Positions 33,601 through 44,019 of a DNA stretch of 64,000 bases are shown one piece after another (position 1 is the stretch's first letter; every line of letters begins with the position of its first letter). The position numbers and the translations under genes were made by a program. This DNA is from Mytilinidion resinicola (Eukaryota > Ascomycota > Dothideomycetes > Mytilinidiales > Mytilinidiaceae), in NCBI RefSeq assembly GCF_010093595.1, contig NW_022985462.1, positions 498,534 to 562,533 of the forward strand. Direction: 5' to 3'. The notes beneath the pieces are model-generated. The model had not been told where the DNA came from, did no database searches, and saw nothing but the letters and a program-made list of their open reading frames with translations.

Positions 33601-36255
33601 CCGGTGCGGACGAGGCCGGGGTTGACGTTTGTGCGGAGGAGTTGGGTGTGGGATGAGAGGTGGTTGAGGGAGGAGAGGGAGAAGGGGGGCGTGAGTAGGT
33701 TGAAGAGGGTGGAGTTTGGGGTCAGGGCATTTGGACAGGGGGATTGGGATGCGACGGAGGCGGAGGAGGTCAAGGGGGAAAGGAAAGCGCAGAATCGGGC
33801 GGAGAACGCGAGGAGGGCGGAGGCTGGGTGGTTGAATCTGGTGGAGAGGGCGAAGGTTGCAGCGGCGAGGGAGAGGGAGGCGGCGAGGGAGAGGGAGGCG
33901 GCGAGAGCGAGACCACAGCCTGTTCGGACGACGACGACTGGGGAGGTGCCGTTGGGTAGGTTTGGCCCAGTCCGGGCGAGCTATGTCCACAGTGCCGAGG
34001 GCGTTGACGCGGATTTAGATAATCCAAACGGGCCACGGAACAGCATCACGATTAACGGCATCACGTTTCAAGCGACTGATAGCCAAGGCTCGAGCCAGGA
34101 CGAAACGACGGATGCAGAGCCTGAGAGACCACGGCCCCCGCAAACGCAACATCGAGCTATCCGGCTACGTGCAAACGAGCCTGTCCAGCAGGGCCGACTG
34201 GAACCTCCTCCAGATCTGATGGCAGAGTTGGAACGCCCAGAAATGGGCGATATGGTGCTAGAAACCGAGTCTGGGGTGCAATTGTTCTTCTCCGCAAATC
34301 CGCGTGGCGGTGCGTCTACCACACAAGCAGATCTGAGCGAGACACAGAAAAGAACACAGGAGACCAACAGGGAGATCAACAGGATTTCAGCGGAGACGGA
34401 GAAAATTGCGCGAGAGGCAGAAGATAAGGCTGAGGAAGAGCGCCTTCAAAAGCTCTTAGAGGAGAAGCGCAGGGAGTTTCATGAGGCGAGGAGGCGAGAA
34501 GAAGAGAGGCTGGCGGCGGAGATGGCGAGACAAGCTGCTGAAGCAAAAGCGGCAGAGGAGAAGCGGAAGCAGAAGGAGGTAGAAGCTGCGTGGGAAGAAG
34601 CTGAGTGGGCGAGAGAAGATATGGAGCGGCGGAAGGCTGAAGAGGCAGAGAACAGGAGAATCGCTGCGGAACTGGCGAGACAAAACGCAGAGAGCGCTAG
34701 GCAAGCAAAAATCGCCGCGGATAAGGCAAAAGCTGAGCGCGGATTGAGAGCTGCCCAAAAAGCAAAAGAAGACGAAGAGCAACGGGCTATTGAAGCGGAG
34801 GAGAGGAGGCACGCCGAGGAAGAAAAAGTAAGACAGATAAGGGAAGTGGAGGAATTGTGGAGACGACGGGAAGGGAAAGAAAGAATCAGAGACAAGGAAA
34901 GGAGGATTAGGGAAGAGGAAGAGGAAGAAACGAGATCGGAAGAGGACAGAATAGTCCGAGAGAGCGAGGAGGCTTTCGAGCAATTCGTCGAAGACCATAA
35001 GGATAGAGGCGAGGATGTGAGACGGGGTTTCTTGGCAAGATGGGCAATCTCCCTTGAAAAGTGGTTGGCCTCGAAGCAGACTAAGGTTGTATATGTACAG
35101 ATACAGCCCGAAGAACAGCCTCAGGAGCATCAACCTCAGGAATCCCCAAGATCTCAAGAATCTCCATCTCCTCAAGAGTCTCCACCGACTCAACAACCTT
35201 CCTCAACTCACGAGTCCCCACCGACTTCCCCACGGCTACCAGTATCCGAGATGCAAACGGAAGATATTGTCCACGAGGTCAATCAAGCAGAAGAGAACAT
35301 CACCCCCGAGGAGGTCGAAGTGATCAGACAGACATCTGAGGAGATTACCCCCAAGTCTAGAAGGAGGTCTTCAAATCTCACCAAGCTCGTGCAAAAAAGG
35401 CAAGAAGCCGAGCAAAACTTAGAAAAGGCCAAATTAGAAATGAAGCAGATCAAACTGCGTAGTCCGGTCCAGAACGCTGCCACCGAAAAAGCAACGGATA
35501 CCACTGAGCAAGTTATAGATACTGCCGACCAAGTAAGGGTCACAGTAGAGCAAGTCAAGACAGCTGCCGAAGTAGCAGAGGAAGCCGCAGAGCGCCTGAG
35601 AGAAGAGCAGGCGCTCATGGTTTACAGAGTGCGTGCAGTAGTGGCATATGATCAGGTGGCGACGGCAACCAACGAGGAAGAGAAGAGGAGATTCGAGGCG
35701 TTTGCCCGGGCGGAGACAAAAGGATTGAGATGGGTGCATGAGATAATCCGCGAGAAGAGAAGGAGATCGTCAGAGATCCGACGCCTCTTCTGTCCTCCGC
35801 TAGAAGAGGAGCTCGTGGTTGATCTGCCAGAGCTACACCCTGTGGAAAAGGAAAAGGAACCCACTCCGCCCATAAAGACAGAACCTACCGAGTCGAAGTA
35901 CAATAAACAGACTGTCAAGGAGCTTAGAGCGCTGCTGAAAGAACGCCAAATCCCACAGACCGGGATGAGCCGCAAGGGACAGATTGTGGAGGCGCTTGAG
36001 GAGGCAGATAGGGCTGCTGAGGCCGAGGGTAGTGGGAAAGCCAACCAAGGTATGAAGCGAACTCATGAAGACACCACACAGGAGGGAGAGGAAACGCAGC
36101 CAAATGCCAAGAAAGCGAAGCCTGCTCCGGCAAAGGCGAAGACGAGAAGGAAAGCGAAGATAGAAGATGCAGAGTACACGCCTGAGCCAGAGGCGTCTCC
36201 TCCACCAAGACGAAGTGCTAGAATTAGGGGTAGTAAGGTGAAGACTGAGGACTGA
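30619..36255 (+). CDS. Large coiled-coil protein with C-terminal SAP domain
   Basis: A single uninterrupted 1878-residue frame, unusual here because most genes contain introns. The N-terminus (about 70-125) has NILRGIFLQC and a Cys/Leu pattern that may be a degenerate F-box. Residues about 180-900 contain Trp-rich stretches without a known family. Residues about 1240-1470 are a long Glu/Ala/Arg/Lys coiled coil, and about 1495-1540 is a Pro/Gln/Ser repeat region (QESP-like). A SAP motif, TVKELRALLKER...MSRKGQIVEALEE, spans about 1765-1797 and suggests binding to AT-rich DNA or RNA. The extreme C-terminus is rich in KK/RR clusters typical of nuclear localisation. A nuclear scaffold or chromatin role is inference. 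Third positions turn from C-rich to G-rich near 33360-33500. Confidence 0.82.
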   Translation: MDSGQSSSASQGNVLFNAPQIPGLGASNLSPSFNIFSMSDKQTPTSGNSPNTNAGFTSPLQKSTFTDNSKNILCRQPDNILRGIFLQCGREASYLLRSTCKYLYHTRAAVSLEGQYYEPFTYADWKGLTQQQWQTGTDRKAILGLNRRPGQKQRGRQRWLDFKAAINKYDESRWAVRRIAVSHWMLLDDFRWIAKELPALEALDLSDLSDCVWYPEDTDDEYISPSDGYGFKSKKHSISYKRERIIDDSYPPYWDEIERAIVDAGNWPVRLSDDNLRLLPELTDAERARYRAAADPLYADAKNWATDKARAETAGAQLTSLSMQILARESFWDDQEPPTGIKAKVEGAKEASKSDGKYQAPQKEGMYGLENSFTTQEPPDDSRRRALIKPKEPPSLFKRLKWLSLRNWADMRYHQLARYKSEPGESWDDYTLRKSDMLRPTYGSWTFMNKCVNLETLSIRGFYEPDDQKTTPSQVHWNICAFIDCLVETVSPTVSRLELRQSMEWLSLLLEHIASTTNITKVGIDLGAWLQTYPLDAYSKSKLEKPRPLNISAQAIAASVHNEINMEELRCERRHEAIVERNDFDRARTAAQCLGRITRAFEVWLAIKAFPLSPEIPDTREIEAQPSTYKNILWPNPSCTSVLSPLTLVEWFDAARRPVRMGDWGTNAQDISATDFRPTFRLHIVFKWLHDNLNWQPIFDWTPLIEHTLPTHDPSPRLPSPPVPTSQQLASIQSYFEMLRDASIPLHLLLGNRPNHASTLYWGSPFHPTPWQTWLTTPLNLHLKPIAPLVRTLSIFYALADPLDRSTLSAIAARDPLLDTIPFSTLARRTSAPGGPQIMANKAPLAPRRRRRLSPTPVLCAAGCALAPPPGAIPLPLPHTRVAGGPDAAFPDPDAQDCASLHHLGRAAAYEREALGWQRFWKAYALDFTGLMVLRIRMPKSFDYVSSWRLARLLDREVGWGMLVYFDERVYGGGGGEVGLVPPEGGAAKVRNVQPVRTRPGLTFVRRSWVWDERWLREEREKGGVSRLKRVEFGVRAFGQGDWDATEAEEVKGERKAQNRAENARRAEAGWLNLVERAKVAAAREREAAREREAARARPQPVRTTTTGEVPLGRFGPVRASYVHSAEGVDADLDNPNGPRNSITINGITFQATDSQGSSQDETTDAEPERPRPPQTQHRAIRLRANEPVQQGRLEPPPDLMAELERPEMGDMVLETESGVQLFFSANPRGGASTTQADLSETQKRTQETNREINRISAETEKIAREAEDKAEEERLQKLLEEKRREFHEARRREEERLAAEMARQAAEAKAAEEKRKQKEVEAAWEEAEWAREDMERRKAEEAENRRIAAELARQNAESARQAKIAADKAKAERGLRAAQKAKEDEEQRAIEAEERRHAEEEKVRQIREVEELWRRREGKERIRDKERRIREEEEEETRSEEDRIVRESEEAFEQFVEDHKDRGEDVRRGFLARWAISLEKWLASKQTKVVYVQIQPEEQPQEHQPQESPRSQESPSPQESPPTQQPSSTHESPPTSPRLPVSEMQTEDIVHEVNQAEENITPEEVEVIRQTSEEITPKSRRRSSNLTKLVQKRQEAEQNLEKAKLEMKQIKLRSPVQNAATEKATDTTEQVIDTADQVRVTVEQVKTAAEVAEEAAERLREEQALMVYRVRAVVAYDQVATATNEEEKRRFEAFARAETKGLRWVHEIIREKRRRSSEIRRLFCPPLEEELVVDLPELHPVEKEKEPTPPIKTEPTESKYNKQTVKELRALLKERQIPQTGMSRKGQIVEALEEADRAAEAEGSGKANQGMKRTHEDTTQEGEETQPNAKKAKPAPAKAKTRRKAKIEDAEYTPEPEASPPPRRSARIRGSKVKTED

Positions 36256-36397
36256 TTTCGCTGATTATTTCAAGTTTTCTTTTTAGTTTAAAGCTTTATC
36301 ATGTAGGGTAACTATCCAATTTATAAGCAGCTTTGAATGCACATCTCGTACAAACATGGCCGAGTATGGCAATAATCGTGAGGTTCTACCAAGCCAG

Positions 36398-37666
36398 CTA
36401 CTTCCAAGCCATGCCACTAATCGCTAGATTCGACGAGCCCCGTGGGATGTACATCGTACGCGTCCTTAAATGGCATTCCCATTTATTGATCGTGCTCGGT
36501 AGGTGTGCCTCGATGTCGATATCTTCCATGTTTTCGGGCAAATGGAAAGCAAGATATAGTTCTGTGAGTTGAGAGGCCTTGATGAACATCAATAGATCCA
36601 TTAACACCTCGATCTTTAGTGTACCGCCAGAGTGCACCTTTAACCGCCGCAGTGTAGGGCAGTGTGCACCCATTGCCGCGATCATCTCGCTGGTGAGGTA
36701 CGGCGAGTCGCCAGAGTCAGACATATGAGCAATCTCGAACGATCGAAGGGGGTTAATAGCTTTAAGAATGTTTGGCGTGATGCTGGGTAGATCGGGCGGG
36801 CCCGAGGCGTTATCGTTACGGGAGGGGAAGCCGTAGAGAGAGGGGAAACCATAGAGAGCCAACGAGTCCAGATGTTTGAGATTCTGAAGGATGGGAAGCG
36901 CAGCGACAGCAGGGGTTGAAGAGAACCCTTCGAACTGAAGAGCTCGTAGTTCAGGGAGGGATGAGAGAAAGTCCATGGGCAGTGGATTAGACGGGTAGGT
37001 CAGGTTGTGCAGGTCCGGGCAGGCCACTGCGATCATGGAGTGAAGTAGTGTGAGCTCTAAGTCCCAACGCAAGGGGAATGACCCAGGATACGAAGGGCCA
37101 TGGATGATTCGGAGGATGCGGAGAGTCCGGAGAGTCTTCAGCGTCGACCATGTCTCGGCGATGCTGCCTTTCTTGGGTGGTGCATTTCCATGAGGCGTGA
37201 AGAGTCGAAGGCCTTGCGAAAAAGAGGCATAGAGCAGCTTCTGCTCAGACGGTAGGGGGCGATGTAAGCATGGCGGTGCTTCCTTGACTTGGGTTGCGTA
37301 CTGATACTCCCACCACTCTGCCGTGTTGGGCTGCATCTTGGCGGGGTTGGAGAAATAGTTTGACAAGCATCCTGCGAAGCCTGAGAGAGAGTCGTTGTGT
37401 AAGTGGATGGAGATATCCTTCACGAAAGGCACCAGATTTGGCGGGGCTTTTGTGATCCATTCTGCTAGGCGAGGAAGACTGCTGAAGTGGCGAGGCTGCT
37501 TGAGGAGCACCTCGGTAGACTCGCTGCGGATCTGGCGATTCGTTAAGGTGATTGCGGAGTAGTTGTACAAATGGCTTGGTCTGTTCTTGTCGAGGAGCTC
37601 TTCGTATATCTGGACGCGGAGTTCGACTGGCAAGGCAACAAACGGCGAGTACTGCGTTGCCGACAT
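36398..37666 (-). CDS. F-box-like protein
   Basis: Single exon, 422 residues, convergent with the preceding gene (142 bases between stop codons). It starts MSATQYSPFVALPVELRVQIYEELL, the usual fungal F-box-like opening, then LTNRQIRSESTEVLL, typical of the same family. Leucine-rich segments such as LPELRALQFEGF, LKHLDSLALYGFP and CPTLRRLKVHSGG suggest irregular leucine-rich repeats. The expected role is substrate choice for an SCF-type ubiquitin ligase, but many fungal members are untested. Confidence 0.78.
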   Translation of the reverse strand: MSATQYSPFVALPVELRVQIYEELLDKNRPSHLYNYSAITLTNRQIRSESTEVLLKQPRHFSSLPRLAEWITKAPPNLVPFVKDISIHLHNDSLSGFAGCLSNYFSNPAKMQPNTAEWWEYQYATQVKEAPPCLHRPLPSEQKLLYASFSQGLRLFTPHGNAPPKKGSIAETWSTLKTLRTLRILRIIHGPSYPGSFPLRWDLELTLLHSMIAVACPDLHNLTYPSNPLPMDFLSSLPELRALQFEGFSSTPAVAALPILQNLKHLDSLALYGFPSLYGFPSRNDNASGPPDLPSITPNILKAINPLRSFEIAHMSDSGDSPYLTSEMIAAMGAHCPTLRRLKVHSGGTLKIEVLMDLLMFIKASQLTELYLAFHLPENMEDIDIEAHLPSTINKWECHLRTRTMYIPRGSSNLAISGMAWK

Positions 37667-38626
37667 CGTGAGAGTAGGAGGCTGTGGAGGAGAGAAGTTG
37701 AATGATCCAAATGCTCAATGGTCGTTATGGTAAGAGCGGGACGTGTGGCACGGCGCGCTGGTGGCGGTCCCGGTATGCAGTGCAACAGCCTTGAAGTACC
37801 TAGTGGGGCGCCTGAATCTTCAGCTAAGGAGCATTAGGGCGGTTTTGCAGTGCGACTCACGTGACTCCCTGCGATTCAAAAGCGGCAGATGGACCGCAGT
37901 ATTGAGCACATAGGAGGAAGAAATATGCCAAAGGATTGAAGGGCAGTAAGCTGTATTTATAGCGGCCATACCTAAGGCTCGTTCATGGATTGTCTTAATG
38001 GATGTGCTGACATTCTAAGCATATGGTGGCTTGAGAGTCGATAAGATCAGGCATTGAATTAGCGGCATGATTGGTCTCCAGCCTGTGCCCTGCTTCATCT
38101 TATTGACATTGCGTTGAGCCATTACATGGACTCCAATCAGATGGACTGAGAGGCGAGAAGTGCGATCAGCCAGGTCGCCTTGCTGGGATTCAGGGACTAG
38201 AATAGGATAATATCGTCGCAGTGAAGGATGATTCGACCGAAAGCAAGGTCGAGCAAGTTGCAAGGCGTTCTCAGGCCTCGAAGTGTCCGGCTGGCACCCG
38301 TTTTGATATATCAGTAGTATGCTGTGGAGTTGGAGTACAGACGGAGTGTCGATGGAGTGAATATGGAGTGAATTTGGATGCAAGGTAGTTAGCCGTTGTC
38401 AAGCACCTAGGAGGGGAGGGCCTGTGCACCACCTAACTCCGAACGTCATGTCGATGTCGAGGTTAAGCTTTGCTCGCGGGCTGCACCTCACCACCACGCT
38501 TTTCCACCGCAATTCACCACTCCAATGCTCGACTACGCAAAACCCGCCTTCCGATCACCCTCGCCCTCGTAGCGTGTAGGGTGCCCTTCGCATCGCTGTC
38601 GACTTCCAGCATCCTACGATCCGGCT
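37667..38626. other. Intergenic region
   Basis: Divergent promoter space between the F-box-like gene (minus) and the DUF155 gene (plus). A CACGTG lies near 37858. A 122-codon minus-strand frame at 38015-38383 has no recognisable feature and was not called. Confidence 0.5.
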
Positions 38627-40313
38627 ATGGCGTCGTCCTCAGCCACTGAAAGCACGCCGCTGATCTCCTCACTGGCCCATCTCCAGCCTTCGAGCCAGCC
38701 CATTTCCCCCAAGCCGCAACGGAACGTGACATTTAGTTCTACCGTCTTAAGCAGCAGCCCTACTCCCCAGCCTACGCCCTTACGGCCATCCTCGCACTTC
38801 CCCGTGGCCTCCGCCGTGTCCACAGTGCCTAGCCATCATGGCGGGCAGCCAATGCTATCAACCCTCAACAGCAGGCTTCGAAGGCGAAACAGTTCAGGAG
38901 CGCCTGCCATGACACCTCATGTCCCCGCCCCCAAGCTCGGTCCCCAGAGAACAACAAGGATTGTCCAGAAGCTGAAGCTTTTGCCGGATCCGGAACACGG
39001 CGAAGATGGGCCTGATGAAGAAAGCGGGAGAGACGTCTATGCCCAATATACTCGCATAAAGGATCCTACCGCCCGGCGAGATGCTGCGCGGCTCGGTAAG
39101 GCAGATCGAGAACGCCTGCCGAGAGTCACTGCATACTGTACAGCAGGTTCCTACCGGATGGACGACCTGATGCGATTTCTGAAAGGAAAAGCTAAGCTAA
39201 GAGGTGCTCTTCCGAAACTCTTCGACGAGTGTATATACACGCCGTATAATTATAATCACTCAAAAGCACCAGACGTGCACGCCGCCAGCTCCAGCTCGCA
39301 AGAGGACTTCCCTCCACAGGAACGACAACGTCGGTTTTCAGACAGCGCCATTGAGGTGGAAGCTCACAGCGAGCATAGACGGGACCTAGTAGACCTGCAC
39401 ACGCAGGGCGGAGACATAACTTTGGACAATGGAGAGAGTTCGGTCCCAAACCACACGGCGTTGGAGATGGAACAGCCATCGGAACCTACGTTGGATACCC
39501 TAGACTTTGATACGCAAGTGCATACGCCGGAGGTATTCCTATTTGATTATGGCACAGTGGTTATCTGGGGGATGACACTATTGCAAGAACAACGATTTCT
39601 AAAGGAAATTGCCAAGTTTGAGGGCGAAAAGCTTGGTAAGGACGACGTGCAGACGGAAGATTTCAACTTTTATTATACCCGGGAGTACCAAGCGAGAATC
39701 TACAACGACTTTATCAGCTTGAGAGACAAGAAGAACTACATGACAAAGCTGGCCATTAGTCATGCATTGTCGCAGAGTGTCAAGGTAAGCGTGCAGCTGT
39801 ATCTGCCATGAGGAAATGTCTAACAATTGCCGCAGACTTCATTATATGAGGACCTTGTAGACAACACCATTGAAACAACCAAAGACATACCTTCGCAAAT
39901 TGCGGCATCTGGGACAATCAATCTCAACAAGAAGCAAATCAACATGCAAATCGGCGAATTGTTCATTTTGAGGATTAACATCCATTTGCAAGGCTCCGTG
40001 TTGGACGCCCCTGAACTGATGTGGGCCGAGCCGCAGCTGGACCCGATATACCAGGCTGTCCGTAGCTACCTGGAGATGGACCAGAGAGTTGGGCTACTCA
40101 CAGAACGACTCAATGTCATTGGGGATCTGCTTGCTGTCCTAAAAGACCAACTTACTGTGACACATGTAAGTCGCCCACGAATACTACCATGACTTCAATA
40201 CTGAGTATCTTGTATAGGGCGAGTTGCTTGAATGGATTGTCATTATTCTTATCTTTGCCGAGATCGTCGTCGCTGCGATCAACATCTTCGTCGATTTAAA
40301 TGCCGCCGATTGA
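38627..40313 (+). CDS. RMD1: RMD1/RMD8-type DUF155 protein
   Basis: Member of the DUF155 family (yeast RMD1, RMD8 and YDR282C), linked in yeast to sporulation and meiosis; the biochemical role is unclear. Exons 38627-39784, 39836-40165 and 40218-40313 give 527 residues. The N-terminal 130 residues are Ser/Pro-rich and disordered. The DUF155 core starts near RVTAYCTAGSYRMDDL, includes VFLFDYGTVVIWGM, EDFNFYYTREYQARIYND, SHALSQSVKTSLYEDLVD and INLNKKQINMQIGELF. It ends with a single membrane anchor, WIVIILIFAEIVVAAINIFV. The N-terminal length fits RMD1/RMD8 better than the mitochondrial paralogue. Confidence 0.9.
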
Positions 40314-40776
40314 TAACATGGACCCGATGCCTCCCTTTGTAAATATCCTGTCTTTCTTCTATATCAAATGGGGGTTGCCTGGGGGTTGCAGTGGCGCCAG
40401 GTGTTGCAAATTAGCAGGCGTTGGCTCTCAGCCTGTCATCTGTGTACCTGAACGCCACCTAGGCCTAGTAGCCGGCTCCGTTCTTGATGCGGTTTATTGT
40501 GAGATTGATCGAAGAAGATAGTAATAGAGCAATGGAGATATTGTGCTCCAGAACGAATGATTCAAGACTTCTATCACGGTAAATGTCAAATCCACTTGCA
40601 GCCAATTCGCGCTTTGCGTGCTGTGACGAAAGCGTTACTCCGTATTGTGCTGTAATTAATCCCGGCAGCCTTCGAGCCGCGCCAAGCTCCGAGCATCCTC
40701 CGGCCTTTCGTTCTGCGTCCGATGCTATAATGCGCCCGTCCGCTTCCCTCCAATCTTTCCCAATGATCCGTTCCAG
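40314..40776. other. Intergenic region
   Basis: 3' flank of the DUF155 gene and promoter of PIK1, which lies on the same strand. No gene seen. Confidence 0.5.
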
Positions 40777-43700
40777 ATGAGTTGGAACCTGCTAGAGCGC
40801 TTCATAGAGTCGGATCACTTTAATAATGATCCTTCGCTCTCCGTAGCCTACCTCTCGTGAGTCAAGAAGACACCTGGTCCGCCGCCGGCCATAAAACCCC
40901 CAGCACTGCCGCACAAGAATGTTTGCTGACGGCACCTTACATGCAGACGATACGCAGATCACGTCGGGATTCACTATGTGCTTTGTTCGAAGCTCCGCCA
41001 GTTTGCATACGAGGAGATTGAGTTCTTCCTCCCGCAGTATGTTCCGTCCTCGAGTCCTGGCTGCCAATGCTCACATGTCGAAGGCTATGCCACCTCCTTA
41101 TCAGCGTCGACAATGAGTCCATGGCCTTGGAGGAATTTATAATAGACTTGTGCGAGGAGTCTGTAAATAGTGCGCTGCTTGTAAGTTGTGGAAACGTCTC
41201 CAACTTCCACACCGTCTTTGGATTCACAATTGCTAATCCTTTGTTTCAAGACTTTCTGGCTCTTCCAAACATACCTACATGACCTGTCCGGCGATCCGAA
41301 TTCGAACTCGTTCAAGACGTGTAGACGGCTGTATAATAAGGTCCAGCGAATTGTCTTTGGATCCGCAGAGCCGCAACGTACGGAGAAGATCAAGGAGAAT
41401 GTTCTGCCTGTCATGCTATTGTCGAGCTTAGTGCTCACGAGCGTCGCCGCACCTTTTCTACCGCGACATGCCGGACCCCTTGCCTTAGCTCAAGCTCGCA
41501 AGCCAAGACCCGTGGAGGATATAATATCGGATAATGTGCAGACACAGAAGCTTGGAAGGAGTCATACGGTTGCTGGCTCGGGGCGGCCAAGGAGGCAGAG
41601 AACTCAACCAGGGCATTCGGATTCAGAAGACCAAAAGCCACCGAAGTCTCCGCTACCTCGATTAAAGGAGCCCCAGTCTCCGAAAGACCTGAGACGGAAG
41701 GTTATCAGGACCGTTAGCAGACCTGCATCTTCACAACACCGGCCGTCACTGCTCACCACAATGACCAACGAGGGCCGACTAAGCTCTTCTTCGCTCCCAG
41801 ATTTCAGGAGTGCGGGAGTCTCTCCTATCCCAACACCTCCTGCCACAGCTGGACTAGTCCCGAGACCAGACCACGTGCATCGACGACACTCGCATATTGC
41901 TCGACCCCTTACTCCAACGGCTTTACCGCAAGCTCAGAAGGTGCGGCTTTTGAGATCGAACTACTTCCGCAGCGAGACCCAGTTTCTTAGTGCTCTGGAG
42001 GACATCTCGAATCGTCTGGTCGTTGTGCCAAAGCCTGCACGTTTGAGTGCGTTAAGAGCAGAATTGGCCCTCATTGCGCAAGACTTGCCCGCCGAAGTCG
42101 ATATACCTGTAATATGCCCTGCAGCGCTGGAGGATGGGGCCGCGGCCCGAAGCCGGCACCACCGGATAGTTCGCTTGAATCCAGCTGAGGCTACGAGTTT
42201 GAACAGTGCTGAGCGAGTTCCGTATTTGTTGATGGTTGAGGTTCTTCGAGAAGATTTCGACTTCGACCCAGAAACTGCATCTAACCAGCAACTCCTTGGC
42301 AAGCTCATGCTTGAAAAGGGAACGACGAAACGCCGGTTGTTTGACCTCACAGATGCTTCACGATACACACTGCAAGAAAAATCACCCGCACCGGGCGCAG
42401 ACAGCGTCTTCGAACCTGCTACAGGAGATCTTGGTAGTACTGAACTCATAAAAGACCCAGTTGAGGAAGAGATATCACTAGGGCTAGCTCGAGTAGCGAT
42501 GACCAGCAGCAGTCTCGTCAATAAGATACCAGCGCCCAGGTCGTCTAGTGGAGCCAACACAATGTCCTCAATGGCTACTATATCTACTCCAAGGACATCG
42601 GACATGGACATGAGCAGAACGAATAGCCCGGGACCCCAGGGACTTCGCAAGATGACACTCGGCATGAGTAACAGGCCCCAGGGCGCTGACCAGCCGGACT
42701 TTTCGGCATTAGCGACGCACATGCGAACAGCAGCCCAGATGCTAGCTCAGCTCGAGTCTAGTGGTTCCAAACGGCCGAAGACAGAAGTTGCTGCAATCAA
42801 GGCTAAGATTATTGCAAGCATGCAGAGTCTTGAGGAGCAGAACTTCTACGTTGATGATACAAGCAGTCCGACCTTCGACAGCATCATGGCTAGCGCAAAT
42901 CCCACGGCTGTCACGGCTGAACCTGAAGAGCTCGAAGATGGTATGGAGACAGCGCCCGACCCCGGATCAAGCTCTGGAGCTGGTGCTGCCCGAATGGAGA
43001 ATGATCTTAAGACGGGTGGCATGCAAAGGAAGGGGGACCGTGACGACCCTAGTGCAGCGACGTTTGGTGAAGAATGGTCAGCCAAGAAAGAGCGGATAAG
43101 GAGGTCGTCACCGTATGGCTGGATGAAGAGCTGGGATCTCATCAGTGTCATTGTCAAGACGGGCGCAGACCTGCGACAAGAAGCATTCGCATGCCAACTC
43201 ATCCAAGTCTGCTCTAAGATATGGCAAGACTCTAACATCCCCGTCTGGGTCAAACGCATGCGTATCCTCGTCACAGGCGAATCATCCGGTCTCATCGAAA
43301 CCATCACCAACGGCGTCTCCCTCCACTCCCTAAAACGCAGCTTAACCCTCGCCAGCATCGCCGCAGGTACCAACCCTCGAAAACGCATCGCCACCCTCCG
43401 CGACCACTTCGTCAAGACATTCGGCGACGTGGAAGGCGAAGGCTACGCCGCCGGTGTTGATGCTTTCGCCCGCTCCCTCGCCGCATACAGCATAATCTGC
43501 TACGTCCTGCAGCTCAAGGACCGCCACAATGGCAACATCCTCATCGACAACGTTGGCCACATCATCCACATCGACTTCGGCTTCATGCTGTCGAACTCCC
43601 CTGGCAGCATGGGCTTCGAAGCCGCCCCTTTCAAGCTCACGCAGGAGTATGTCGACGTGCTGGGCGGTGTGGGTGCGCCTGCGTTCGAAGACTTCAAGAC

Positions 43701-44019
43701 ACTGTGCAAGCGCGCGTTTCAGGCGCTGCGGAAAGATGCTGAGAGGCTAGTCATGCTGGTTGATATGATGGGGAGGCAGAGCAAGATGCCGTGTTTTGCG
43801 GCGGGCGTGACGCAGGCGAGTAATGCGTTGAGGGCGCGGATGATGCTGCATCTCAGTAAGGAGGAGGCCGAGGGGTTTGTGGATGAGCTGGTCGCGAAGA
43901 GTGTGGGGAGCTATTATACGAGGCTGTAAGTTTTATCACTTCACTAAAAGATATTGATGTCGCTAACTAAAGGATGCAGGTACGACACGTTCCAATACCG
44001 TACGCAGGGCATCTACTGA
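40777..44019 (+). CDS. PIK1: Phosphatidylinositol 4-kinase Pik1
   Basis: Type III PI 4-kinase making PI4P at the Golgi, needed for secretion. Exons 40777-40856, 40947-41036, 41084-41180, 41251-43925 and 43980-44019 give 993 residues. The first three small exons encode MSWNLLERFIESD, RYADHVGIHYVL and LCHLLISVDNES, matching the family N-terminus. The lipid kinase unique region continues with FWLFQTYLHDLSG. The kinase domain holds VKTGADLRQE, the catalytic loop DRHNGNILID and IDFGFML, and ends LYDTFQYRTQGIY. The middle third is Ser/Thr-rich and poorly conserved. From about 43190 codons are C-ending, changing to G-ending after about 43650. Confidence 0.93.

Noticed and set aside
33478..33990. A 170-codon minus-strand Pro/Arg-rich frame
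   Set aside because: It is a by-product of the G-rich coding strand; no domain or splice support.
38015..38383. A 122-codon minus-strand frame
   Set aside because: Composition is like non-coding DNA, with no motif and no plausible promoter.
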